64,000 bases of DNA from Sphaerisporangium rubeum (GTDB lineage: Bacteria; Actinomycetota; Actinomycetes; Streptosporangiales; Streptosporangiaceae). Numbering within the stretch: position 1 is the stretch's first letter; every line of letters starts with the position of its first letter. Below, in pieces: positions 52,915 to 61,443 of the stretch. The stretch covers positions 3,588,501 through 3,652,500 of the forward strand of contig NZ_JACHIU010000001.1 in assembly GCF_014207705.1 (NCBI RefSeq), in the 5' to 3' direction. The position numbers and the translations under genes were made by a program. The notes below the pieces were generated by a model. The model was not told where the DNA came from, did no database searches, and saw nothing but the letters and a program-made list of their open reading frames with translations.

Positions 52915-53427
52915 GTGAGAGTTCGGGGGATCGTGCTGGTGGCATTGGCATTCGGGCTGGCGGGGTGTGGTGGGGTGGGGCCGGGGAGGCTCACTCCGGT
53001 GCAGCTGGACTCGGTCCGGGCTCAGGGGGTGGCGCCTGAGATGGTGTTCGAGGTGGACGCGCCGGGGTTCCGGCTGGTGGGGCCGTCGGTGAGTGTGTAC
53101 CACGAGGACGGGTTCCAGGCGTTCTACCTGTCGCCTCGGGGGGGTCAGGTGTGGTTCGCGGTCGACCGGGGGGCCTTCAGTGACGGGATCTGTCCGGAGC
53201 GGCCCGTGCACGGGGCCGAGCGGGTGAGTGCTCCGGTCGTGTGCGAGCGGGACGACGTCGGGTGGTACCGGGTGAGCGGGGACCGGCATGAGTACGCGGT
53301 GGATGTGGACGGCCGTGTGCTGCGGGTCGGCGGGGTGCGCGGTGAGGTGGGGAGACGGGCTCTGCGTGCCGCCGCCACCGGGGCCCATGCCGTCGGGGCC
53401 GGCGCTCAGGTGTCCGACGGCAGGTGA
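52915..53427 (+). CDS. Lipoprotein of unknown function
   Basis: About 170 residues from GTG 52915. Signal sequence and lipobox LVALAFGLAGCGG. The body is beta-rich with two Cys (GICPERP and VVCERDD, probable disulfide). No family recognised. Its 3' end lies in a short tandem duplication. Confidence 0.72.
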   Translation: MRVRGIVLVALAFGLAGCGGVGPGRLTPVQLDSVRAQGVAPEMVFEVDAPGFRLVGPSVSVYHEDGFQAFYLSPRGGQVWFAVDRGAFSDGICPERPVHGAERVSAPVVCERDDVGWYRVSGDRHEYAVDVDGRVLRVGGVRGEVGRRALRAAATGAHAVGAGAQVSDGR

Positions 53428-53481
53428 GCGTCAGTGCCTGCGCCGAGGTGTCCGACGGCAGGGTGAGCGTCAGTGCCGGGT
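53408..53481. repeat. 38-bp tandem duplication across the lipoprotein stop
   Basis: AGGTGTCCGACGGCAGG(G)TGAGCGTCAGTGCC occurs at 53408 and 53446; the first copy contains the TGA stop. Confidence 0.8.
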
Positions 53482-53546
53482 GAGCGCACTGGCGTCGCAT
53501 GGCGGCGTGAGTGCGGGGGAGGCGCGACGGGTCGTGGACGGTGAGG

Positions 53547-54176
53547 TCAGCGGACGTCGTGGGGACGGAACTGGATGCTGATTCTCGGGCCGGTGGGGCG
53601 GGTCAGCTTGGGGATGGAGTGGTCCCAGGTGCGCTGGCAGGTGCCCCCCATGACGATGAGGTCGCCGTGGCCGAGGTCGTGGCGGATCGAGGGGCCGCCG
53701 CCTCGGGGACGCAGGAGGAGGGGACGGGGGGTGCCGAGGGAGAGGATGGCGACCATGGTGTCCTCGACGGCGCCGCGGCCGATGCGGTCGCCGTGCCAGG
53801 CCACGCTGTCGCGGCCGTCGCGGTAGAGGCACAGGCCGGCGGTGCGGAAGGGGGTGCCGGGGTGGCCGGCGTAGTGCGCGTTGAGCAGGCGCATCGCCTG
53901 GTCGAGCAGGGGGTCGGGGAAGGGCTCGTGGTCCTCGTAGAACTTGAGCAGCCTCGGGACGGCCACCATGCGGTCGTACATGTGGCGGCGCTCGGCGTGC
54001 CAGGGGACCTTGTGGGACAGGCGGTCGAACAGCGCGTCGGCGCCGGTGAGCCAGGCGGGACGCAGGTCGAGCCACGCGCCGTCGGTGAGGTGGGTGCGGC
54101 GGACCGTCGCGCCGAGGGGGCCGAGGCCGGGCTCTTCGCCGAGATCCAGCAGTGAGGCCTGGAATCCAGCGGTCAT
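53547..54176 (-). CDS. AlkB-like 2OG/Fe(II) dioxygenase
   Basis: About 209 residues. Iron ligands AWHGDRIG (HxD) and WDHSIPK (His), with GPRISIQFR carrying the Arg pair that binds 2-oxoglutarate. The substrate lid PWHAERRHMYDRMVAVPRL is typical of bacterial AlkB repair enzymes that demethylate N1-methyladenine/N3-methylcytosine. ATG 54176 is preferred. Confidence 0.87.
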   Translation of the reverse strand: MTAGFQASLLDLGEEPGLGPLGATVRRTHLTDGAWLDLRPAWLTGADALFDRLSHKVPWHAERRHMYDRMVAVPRLLKFYEDHEPFPDPLLDQAMRLLNAHYAGHPGTPFRTAGLCLYRDGRDSVAWHGDRIGRGAVEDTMVAILSLGTPRPLLLRPRGGGPSIRHDLGHGDLIVMGGTCQRTWDHSIPKLTRPTGPRISIQFRPHDVR

Positions 54177-54369
54177 GCACCCGATGGTACCGCGAGTATT
54201 CAAACACCCATTCGATGGGGGTGTGCTGAGCCGGCCGGGGACGCAGGTGGGGTGTCTGTGGTCTGGACGCTCCGTGGGGGTGTCCTGAACTGGTCAGGGT
54301 GCGGCCGGGGTTTCTGTGGTCGGAGGTTGTGTGGGGTGCTCTGGCCTGGGGGGACGCGGATGGGGTGGG

Positions 54370-54873
54370 CTAGAGACTCCAGGGGGTGCCGCTCGGGGAG
54401 GCGTTGGCGGACGGGGTGGGTGGGGTCGGGGTGACCTTGTAGACGTCGTACGGGGAGGGGCCGGCGGGGCAGGGGGTGTCGCCGCCGGTGCGGAAGGTGG
54501 TGTCGTCGAGGGTGAACGGGGAGTCGTATCTGGCGGTGAAGACGCCGGCGAGGCGGCTCAGTGCGGCCGGGTCGAGTACGCGGGTGGCGACGCCGCGGAC
54601 GACCAGTTCCATGCCTCGGGGGTCGGTGGTGACGGCACAGTCGGCGGTGGCGCCGAGGGGTTCCGGCGCGTGCATGGTCTGGCTCACGGCGAGGTGCAGC
54701 GCGCCGTCCAGCCAGACGCCGAGGACGGGGACGATGGTGGTCCTGCCGTTCCTGCGCGGGGCCGAGAGCCAGTAGGTGCCTGTGCCGTCGTCCGGACCTG
54801 TCGCGCCTGTCACCCGTGGCGTCGTGGACGGCTCACCGGCAGGCACCGGGGCCACGGGCTCGTTTTCGGCCAT
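54370..54873 (-). CDS. Pyridoxamine 5'-phosphate oxidase-like (PPOX) flavin protein
   Basis: A 167-residue split-barrel protein: TGTYWLSAPRRNGRTTIVPVLGVWLDGALHL and CAVTTDPRGMELVVRGVATRV. Binds FMN or F420 in relatives. Divergent from the HxlR gene, 93 bp apart. Confidence 0.8.
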   Translation of the reverse strand: MAENEPVAPVPAGEPSTTPRVTGATGPDDGTGTYWLSAPRRNGRTTIVPVLGVWLDGALHLAVSQTMHAPEPLGATADCAVTTDPRGMELVVRGVATRVLDPAALSRLAGVFTARYDSPFTLDDTTFRTGGDTPCPAGPSPYDVYKVTPTPPTPSANASPSGTPWSL

Positions 54874-54922
54874 CGCCTCTCCTGTCGAGCTGGTTGTGGA
54901 ACAGCACCGTGATTGTTAAAAG

Positions 54923-54948
54923 CAAGCGTAATGCATCCAGCCAAGCGT
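54923..54948. promoter_or_regulatory. Direct repeat CAAGCGT x2 between PPOX and HxlR genes
   Basis: CAAGCGT at 54923 and 54942, 19 bp apart, in an AT-rich spot of the divergent promoter region. Possible HxlR site. Confidence 0.3.
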
Positions 54949-54966
54949 GAACTAGAATCCGGATCC

Positions 54967-55623
54967 ATGACGGGGCGGAGTTACGGTCAGTTCTGCGGGC
55001 TCTCGCGAGCCATGGAGACAGTGGGGGAACGCTGGGCCCTTCTCATCGTGCGTGACCTGCTCGTCGGCCCGAGGCGCTTCACCGACCTGCGCCGCGGCCT
55101 GCCTCGCATCCCCACCAACATCCTGTCGGCACGTCTCAAGGAGCTTGAGCTCGCCGGCGTCGTCCACCGCAGGGTCCTGCCCCGTCCCGCCACATCGGTG
55201 GTCTACGAGCTGACGCCGTACGGCCACGCGCTGGAGGACGTCGTGCTACGCCTCGGCCTGTGGGGAGCGATGGCGATGGGGGACCCCGAGCCCGGTGAGA
55301 TCGCCACCGTGGACTCGCTCACCATGGCGTTGCGTTCGACGTTCGACGCCGAGGCCGCCGCCGGGCTGCGGGTGTCCTACGAGTTCCGCCTGGGGGACCT
55401 TGTGGTGTCCGCCGTCGTGGACGACGGCACGCTGGACGTCGTCCAGGGCCCGCTGCCGGAGGCCGACCTGGTGGTGGAGACCGGCGCCCAGCTGCGTGCC
55501 CTCATGGCGGGTGAACTGGCCCCCGCCGAGGCCGTCGGCACGGGCCTGGTCACCCTGACCGGGGACCCCACGGAGCTGGACCGGCTGGTCCAGGTGTTCC
55601 GCATCCCCCCGATGCCGTCATGA
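54967..55623 (+). CDS. HxlR-family transcription regulator
   Basis: A 218-residue protein. The winged helix is clear (YGQFCGLSRAMETVGERWALLIVRDLLVGPRRFTDL, IPTNILSARLKELELAG). It has a C-terminal SCP2-like domain (FRLGDLVVSAVVDDG). Probably controls the divergent PPOX gene. Confidence 0.85.
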   Translation: MTGRSYGQFCGLSRAMETVGERWALLIVRDLLVGPRRFTDLRRGLPRIPTNILSARLKELELAGVVHRRVLPRPATSVVYELTPYGHALEDVVLRLGLWGAMAMGDPEPGEIATVDSLTMALRSTFDAEAAAGLRVSYEFRLGDLVVSAVVDDGTLDVVQGPLPEADLVVETGAQLRALMAGELAPAEAVGTGLVTLTGDPTELDRLVQVFRIPPMPS

Positions 55624-55633
55624 CCGGCCGGGG

Positions 55634-56320
55634 CTAGGCGCGCGAGGGGGTGCCGCGCCGCGCGGGAGCGGGGACGACGATGGCGGTGATGATGAGCTCG
55701 GGGCCGGCGAGCCAGCGGCCGGTGAAGCGGGACAGCTGCTGGCCGTTGACCCGCGGGCCGGGGACCCGCAGGCGTGCGGAGAACTCGCCGCGCGTCGCGT
55801 CCAGCGACACGATGATGTCCTCGAAGTCCAGCCACCGCTTGGTGAGCGGGAACCACGACTTGTACACCGACTCCTTGGCGCTCCACAGCACCCGGTCCCA
55901 GTGCACACGCGGGTGCCGCGCGGCGAGGCGGCGCAGGGATTCGCGTTCCTCGGGGAGCGACACCGCGTCGAGCACGCCGTCCACCAGGGGTTCGTTGCGC
56001 TCGGCGTCGATGCCGATGGTGGCGACCTTGGACGCCACACCGACGACGGCCGCGCGGTAGCCGGTGCAGTGGGTGATGCTGCCGACGACCCCGGCCGGCC
56101 ACTGCGGCTCGCCGCGCAGCCCTGGAGGCACCGGGCCGGGACGCATGCCGAGCTTGCGCAGCGCGTCGTGCGCGCACACACGCGCGGTGGCGAACTCCGC
56201 GCGGTGCTGCTCGTCGGCGTCGCCGATCGCCCGGTCCTCCTCGGGGTACAGCGGTGGGTCGGGAGGGTCGGCGAACAGGTCGGCGGCCACCACGCAGTCA
56301 GGCAGAATCGACTTGATCAT
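55634..56320 (-). CDS. 4'-phosphopantetheinyl transferase (Sfp/EntD type)
   Basis: About 228 residues: WPAGVVGSITHCTGY, the Mg-binding GIDAERNEPL, and WSAKESVYKSWFPLTKRWLDF. It transfers phosphopantetheine from CoA to acyl or peptidyl carrier proteins of PKS/NRPS systems. ATG 56320 gives the family-like N-terminus (MIKSILPDCVVAADLFAD). It lies next to the SARP gene. Confidence 0.88.
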   Translation of the reverse strand: MIKSILPDCVVAADLFADPPDPPLYPEEDRAIGDADEQHRAEFATARVCAHDALRKLGMRPGPVPPGLRGEPQWPAGVVGSITHCTGYRAAVVGVASKVATIGIDAERNEPLVDGVLDAVSLPEERESLRRLAARHPRVHWDRVLWSAKESVYKSWFPLTKRWLDFEDIIVSLDATRGEFSARLRVPGPRVNGQQLSRFTGRWLAGPELIITAIVVPAPARRGTPSRA

Positions 56321-56480
56321 GGGCCCGGCCGGCCCTGGGGCCGTCCCGCTCGTACGTGCAGTGGTCACCTGACGAGCGTATCGGCGGGGTGAACACCGCA
56401 AGCATCTCCGAGAGCGCTTTGTTGGCCACCTGCCGCTCCTGAGCGGCAGGAATGGGGGGGAGTAAGGGGTGCCGCGGGGG

Positions 56481-59462
56481 TCAGCCGCCGCCGACCGTGG
56501 TCAGGCCGCCGGGACGGGTGGCGGCGCGGGCCCGGTCGAGCATGCAGCGCGCGCGTTCCTCGTAGGCGGGGATGCCGAGGGTGTGGAACACGGTCAGGGC
56601 CTGCTCGATGTGCGCGACGGCGTGCGCGTTGTCGTCGCAGGACAGGGCCAGCTCGCCGAGCCCGAGCAGCGCGCGGCCCTCGGCCAGCCCGTCGCCGCAG
56701 GCCCGGCCGAGACGCACGGCCTGGCGCAGCGTCTCGTCGGCCTCGGCGACCTCGCCGAGCCGCAGCTGTGCCACCCCGAGGCCGCACAGCACGTACGTCT
56801 CACCGATCGGGTCGCCGAAGTCGCGCACGATGTCGATGGCGGTGCCGAAGATCTCGGCCGCGAGACCCGGCTCGTCCCACTGCAGGTAGGTGTCCCCCAT
56901 GCGGTGCAGCACCTGTGCCTCCACCCGCCTGCTGCCGCCGCGCCTGCTGAGGGCCAGCGCCTCGGCCAGCACGCGGCTCGCGCCTTCGGGGTCGCCGGCG
57001 TCGAGCCGCAGCTGCGCCAGGTTGTGCAGCACGTAGGCCGCGCCGACCTGGTCGCCGGTGCGGGTGAAGATGTCCAGCGCGTGCGTGTACCGGGTCTCCG
57101 CCTCGTCGGCGCGGCCGCTCATGCGGTCGAGGAACGCGACGTTGCGCAGCACCAGCGCCAGCCCGAGGTCGTCACCGACCTGGGTGAACAGCTCGATGGC
57201 CTCCTCGAAGTCACGCCGCGCCTCGGCGAGCCGCTTGAGGGTCATGTGCAGCGAGCCCCGCGAGTACAGGATGGCCCCCTGGCCGCGCGGGTCGCCGGCG
57301 TGCCGGACGGCGGCGAGCGCCACCTCGTGGGTCTCGCGCCAGTCGTCCAGGTAGATGCGCGCCTCGAACAGCGTGACGGCGCTGACCGCGAGGTCCCAGC
57401 ACAGTTCGGCGAAGCCGGCGCGCGCGGCCTGCCTGATGCCGGACACCAGCAGCGGCCGTTCGCGTTCGTACCACGCCATGGGGGTGGCGACGAGTTGGTC
57501 CACCAGCGCGCGCGGCAGCGGCCGGCGGGCCACGCCGCTGTGCACCTGCAGGTACTCCTCGCCGTACACCCGGCGGTGCGCGGCCTCGGCGACGTACAGC
57601 AGCGTGGCGAGCGCGCGTTCCAGCGCCGCCTTGCGTTCGGCGGCGGTCTCCTCGGCGGCGAGGCGCTCACGTGCGAACACCCGCACCAGGTCGTGGAAGC
57701 GGTACTGGCTGTGCACGCCGTACCCCGTCCCCGCCGTCTCGATGAGCTGCGCGTCGGCGAGCTCGTCCAGCAGGTCCTGCGCGTCGAAGTGCGAACCGCC
57801 GAGCAGCGCGCCGGCGAGCCACGACGAGAACATGCTGGTGTCGAGGACGGCGAGCAGCCGGAACAGCCGCCGCGCTTCGGCGCCGACGCTTTCGTAGGTG
57901 AGGGAGATGCTGGCCCGTATCCCCATGTCGCCGTGCTTGAGTTCATCCAGTCTGCGGGTCTCGTCCTTGAGCCGGACGACGAGCTGGTCGATGCTCCAGT
58001 GGGGGCGGGCCGACAGGCGCGCGCCGGCGATGCGCAGCGCCAGCGGCAGGCGGCCGCACAACTCCGACAGCTCGGCCGCCTCGCTGGGCTCGGCCATCAC
58101 GCGTTCGGACCCCGCGATGCGGCCGAGCAGCTCAAGGGACTGGTCGCTGTCGAAGATGTCCATCTCGATCTGGATCGCGCCGGGTAGCCCGGCCAGGCGG
58201 CTGCGGCTCGTGATGATCACCGCGGAGCTGCGGTTGCCGGGCAGCAGCGGCGTCACCTGGCTCTCCCGCGCCGCGTCGTCGAGCACGATCAGCGTGCGCC
58301 GGTCGGCGAGCAGCGCGCGGTACATCTCGGCGCGTTCCTCCAGCCCGTCCGGCATGTCGCTGCCGGCCACGCCGAGCGCGCGCAGGAACCGTTCCAGCAC
58401 CTGCATGGCGCCGACCTGCCGGTACCCGCCGCCGTGCAGGTCGGTGAAGAGCTGGCCGTCGGGGTAGCTGCCGGCGATGGTGTGCGCGGCGTGCACCGCG
58501 AGCGTCGTCTTGCCGAGCCCCCCCTGACCGGCGATCACGATGATCGGCACAGCCAGGCGGAAGCGGTTCTCGGCGGCCAGGGCCAGCTCGCGCTGGATGG
58601 CGTCGAGCTGTTTGGCGCGGCCGGTGAAGTCGGCCACCGCGGCGGGGAGCAGACCGGGGACCGGACGCGCGGCCGGCGGCTCCGGTGGGATGGTCTTCAC
58701 CCGCGCGGGCCCGTTGAGGCTCTCGTCCGCGGTCAGGATCGCGTACTCGAGGCGCTGGAGCTGCTCGTTGGGCTCGATGCCGAGCTCCTCGACGAGCGTC
58801 TCCCGCGCCACGCGGTAGGCGCGCAGCGCGTCGGCCTGGCGGCCCGAGCGGTACAGCGCCAGCATGAGCTGACCGCGCAGCCGCTCGCGCAGCGGGTGCT
58901 CGGCGACCAGCGCGGTCAGCTCACCCACCAGCTCGTGGTGGCGGCCGAGGTCCAGCTCCAGCTGCAGGCAGTCCTCGTTGGTGTGGACGCGGTGCTCGGC
59001 GAGCCTGTTGGCGGCGGCACGCACCGGCCTGCTGTCGATGCCGGCCATGGCCTCGCCGCGCCACAGCCCGAGCGCCTCGCGGTACCGCCGCACGGCGGTC
59101 TCGCGGTCACCCTCGTCGCGGTGCCTCTTGGCCTCGGTGGTCAGGGACTCGAAACGGCGGACGTCCAGCGTGTCGTCGTCCGCGGCCTCCAGGATGTAGC
59201 CGCGGGGGTGGGTGACGATGAGACCGGGACGGCCGTGCGCGGTGAACAGGCGGCGCAGCGCGGAGATGCAGATCTGGACCTGCGCCTTGGAGGTCGGCGG
59301 GAGCACCTCGCCGTAGATGGCGTCCACGAGCCGGTCGACGGTGACGACCCGGCCGGCCTCCATGAGGAGTAAGGCGAGGGTGATGCGCTGCCGCAACCCA
59401 CCGACGTCCAGGCGCACATCTTGCGCGAGCACTTCAAGTGGCCCCAGAATGCGGAACTCCAC
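56481..59462 (-). CDS. AfsR-like SARP regulator (wHTH-BTAD-NB-ARC-TPR)
   Basis: About 993 residues. The N-terminal OmpR-type winged helix (VEFRILGPLEVL, LRQRITLALLLMEAG), BTAD (about 100-245, ALRAYRVARETLVEELGIEP), the NB-ARC ATPase with P-loop VIAGQGGLGKTTLAV and Walker B LIVLDDA, then a TPR region with repeated LGLALVLRNVAFLDRMSG-type units. GTG 59462 has AAGGAG 7 nt upstream; a longer frame upstream is not supported. A pathway-specific or global activator of specialised metabolism. Confidence 0.9.
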   Translation of the reverse strand: MEFRILGPLEVLAQDVRLDVGGLRQRITLALLLMEAGRVVTVDRLVDAIYGEVLPPTSKAQVQICISALRRLFTAHGRPGLIVTHPRGYILEAADDDTLDVRRFESLTTEAKRHRDEGDRETAVRRYREALGLWRGEAMAGIDSRPVRAAANRLAEHRVHTNEDCLQLELDLGRHHELVGELTALVAEHPLRERLRGQLMLALYRSGRQADALRAYRVARETLVEELGIEPNEQLQRLEYAILTADESLNGPARVKTIPPEPPAARPVPGLLPAAVADFTGRAKQLDAIQRELALAAENRFRLAVPIIVIAGQGGLGKTTLAVHAAHTIAGSYPDGQLFTDLHGGGYRQVGAMQVLERFLRALGVAGSDMPDGLEERAEMYRALLADRRTLIVLDDAARESQVTPLLPGNRSSAVIITSRSRLAGLPGAIQIEMDIFDSDQSLELLGRIAGSERVMAEPSEAAELSELCGRLPLALRIAGARLSARPHWSIDQLVVRLKDETRRLDELKHGDMGIRASISLTYESVGAEARRLFRLLAVLDTSMFSSWLAGALLGGSHFDAQDLLDELADAQLIETAGTGYGVHSQYRFHDLVRVFARERLAAEETAAERKAALERALATLLYVAEAAHRRVYGEEYLQVHSGVARRPLPRALVDQLVATPMAWYERERPLLVSGIRQAARAGFAELCWDLAVSAVTLFEARIYLDDWRETHEVALAAVRHAGDPRGQGAILYSRGSLHMTLKRLAEARRDFEEAIELFTQVGDDLGLALVLRNVAFLDRMSGRADEAETRYTHALDIFTRTGDQVGAAYVLHNLAQLRLDAGDPEGASRVLAEALALSRRGGSRRVEAQVLHRMGDTYLQWDEPGLAAEIFGTAIDIVRDFGDPIGETYVLCGLGVAQLRLGEVAEADETLRQAVRLGRACGDGLAEGRALLGLGELALSCDDNAHAVAHIEQALTVFHTLGIPAYEERARCMLDRARAATRPGGLTTVGGG

Positions 59463-59959
59463 CTGCTTACTCCTTGCCCAAAAACCTCGGACCGATCCGG
59501 AAGTCTTCACGCAACCATGAGAGACGCGGGGCGGACGGCCGCAGGCGGGCCGGCCCGGGGAGCGATCGTGGCCTTTCTGACGCTCTGGACGGTGGCACCT
59601 GGCGTTTCTCTGGTCCCCCTGGGTGCCTGTCCATTGCCCGGATAGTACAACCTGCCAGGTGAGGGGACCAGCCACATTACTGTGAGTGCGGTATTGCAGT
59701 CGTGCTCTATCATCTGCCTAAGGCCGAAGGTTCGTCGAATATGGCTGACATATAAGTACGCAAACGGACATGAACCGGCCATCCATCCGGATAATTCCGG
59801 CAATTCGGTCCGTCCATCGGGAGATCGCCACGGCATCACCGATGACGGTCCGTGCTGTGATCCGTGCCGTGAAGGGACGCCGCCTCCACCGGCGGCCCGG
59901 CCCGCCGGCGTGGTGCGTGCCATAGGGGGAACGCAGGGGTGCCCGCCGTCACCAGGGCC
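59463..59959. other. Upstream region of the SARP gene
   Basis: It holds the SARP promoter and locally AT-rich sequence (about 59690-59800). No gene seen. Confidence 0.4.
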
Positions 59960-60107
59960 GACCTAGCATCGAATTCGTCGAGGTTGCGACGGTTTTAGCT
60001 GCACGATGAGGTGGTGTCTCTGGTCGGTGGTCTGCTTCGTAGCAAGTCCCCACGCGGCAAAGGCCATCGTGTGAGCGCCACTCGCACGATGGCCCTTGTT
60101 TTTCGCT
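59960..60107 (+). ncRNA. Candidate small RNA or metK leader with intrinsic terminator
   Basis: A non-coding stretch ends in a strong hairpin (10-bp stem GGCCATCGTG/CACGATGGCC) followed by CTTGTTTTT, a U-tract rare in this genome. The sequence before it (TAGCAT-like -10 near 59964) lacks a reading frame and looks structured. It is either a free small RNA or a transcription attenuator about 145 bp upstream of metK. It does not match SAM-I or SAM-IV riboswitch cores that I know. Confidence 0.5.
60062..60103 (+). terminator. Intrinsic terminator with U-tract
   Basis: GGCCATCGTG at 60062-60071 pairs with CACGATGGCC at 60085-60094, followed by CTTGTTTTT. Confidence 0.8.
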
Positions 60108-60250
60108 CAGGATTTCCCTCGAACCCCGCCGTTCCCCGCGTGCCACCTGATCCCCTGTCGATTCCCGGACGCCGGCCACCGGCGTGACGAGGCCCGCCAT
60201 CTCGCGAGGACCACCGGCCTCGCGGCGCACGAGCACACTGAGGAGTGACG

Positions 60251-61432
60251 ATGTCCCGCCGCCTTTTCACTTCCGAGTCGGTCACAGAAGGCCACCCGGA
60301 CAAGATCGCCGACCAGATCAGCGACGCCGTGCTGGACGCCATGCTCAAGGGCGACCCGAGAAGCCGCGTCGCGGTCGAGACGCTCATCACCACCGGCCAG
60401 GTCCACGTCGCCGGCGAGGTCACCACCGAGACCTACGTCGACATCCCCGGCCTGATCCGCGAGACCATCCTCGACATCGGCTACGACGCCTCCCACAAGG
60501 GCTTCGACGGCGCCTCCTGCGGCGTGTCGGTGTCCATCGGCGCGCAGTCCCCCGACATCGCGCAAGGCGTCGACGAGGCGTACGAGCACCGCGAGGACGG
60601 CGCGGACGACGAGCTGGACCGTCAAGGCGCCGGCGACCAGGGCCTGATGTTCGGGTACGCCTGCGGTGAGACCCCCGAGCTGATGCCGCTGCCGATCCAG
60701 CTCGCGCACCGGCTCGCGCAGCGGCTGTCGGAGGTCCGCAAGAACGGCACCGTGCCGTACCTGCGTCCCGACGGCAAGACCCAGGTCACCGTCGAGTACG
60801 ACGGCGACCGTCCGGTCCGCCTCGACACCGTCGTGGTCTCCAGCCAGCACGCCGCCGAGATCGACCTCAAGGAGATGCTCGTCCCCGACATCAAGGAACA
60901 CGTGGTCGACCCGCTGCTCGCCGGGCTGTCCCTCGACACCGAGGGCTACCGGCTGCTGGTCAACCCGACCGGTCGTTTCGAGATCGGCGGCCCGATGGGT
61001 GACGCCGGCCTGACCGGCCGCAAGATCATCGTGGACACCTACGGCGGCATGGCGCGGCACGGCGGTGGCGCGTTCTCCGGCAAGGACCCCTCCAAGGTCG
61101 ACCGGTCGGCGGCGTACGCGATGCGCTGGGTCGCCAAGAACGTCGTCGCGGCGGGCCTGGCCGACCGTGCCGAGGTGCAGGTGGCCTACGCCATCGGTAA
61201 GGCGCAGCCGGTGGGGGTGTTCGTGGAGACCTTCGGCACCGAGAAGGTCGCCGTCGACGCCATCCAGCGGGCCATCCTGGAGGTCTTCGACCTGCGTCCG
61301 GCCGCCATCATCCGCGACCTCGACCTGCTGCGGCCCATCTACTCGGCCACCTCCGCCTACGGCCACTTCGGCCGCGAGGGCTTCTCCTGGGAGTCCACCG
61401 ACCGCGCCGACGCGCTGCGCCGGGCCGTCTGA
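60251..61432 (+). CDS. metK: S-adenosylmethionine synthetase
   Basis: A 393-residue protein. Motifs: [21 protein letters not shown] at the start (ATP/Met), [31 protein letters not shown] (phosphate loop) and [12 protein letters not shown] near the end. Makes SAM from Met and ATP. ATG 60251 has TGAGGAG upstream. It is directly followed by metH, 11 bp apart. Confidence 0.95.
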   Translation: MSRRLFTSESVTEGHPDKIADQISDAVLDAMLKGDPRSRVAVETLITTGQVHVAGEVTTETYVDIPGLIRETILDIGYDASHKGFDGASCGVSVSIGAQSPDIAQGVDEAYEHREDGADDELDRQGAGDQGLMFGYACGETPELMPLPIQLAHRLAQRLSEVRKNGTVPYLRPDGKTQVTVEYDGDRPVRLDTVVVSSQHAAEIDLKEMLVPDIKEHVVDPLLAGLSLDTEGYRLLVNPTGRFEIGGPMGDAGLTGRKIIVDTYGGMARHGGGAFSGKDPSKVDRSAAYAMRWVAKNVVAAGLADRAEVQVAYAIGKAQPVGVFVETFGTEKVAVDAIQRAILEVFDLRPAAIIRDLDLLRPIYSATSAYGHFGREGFSWESTDRADALRRAV

Positions 61433-61443
61433 GAGGCCGCGTC

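Noticed and set aside
59960-60250. SAM-I or SAM-IV riboswitch before metK
   Set aside because: The conserved core sequences I know for these classes are not present. Kept only as an unclassified structured leader.
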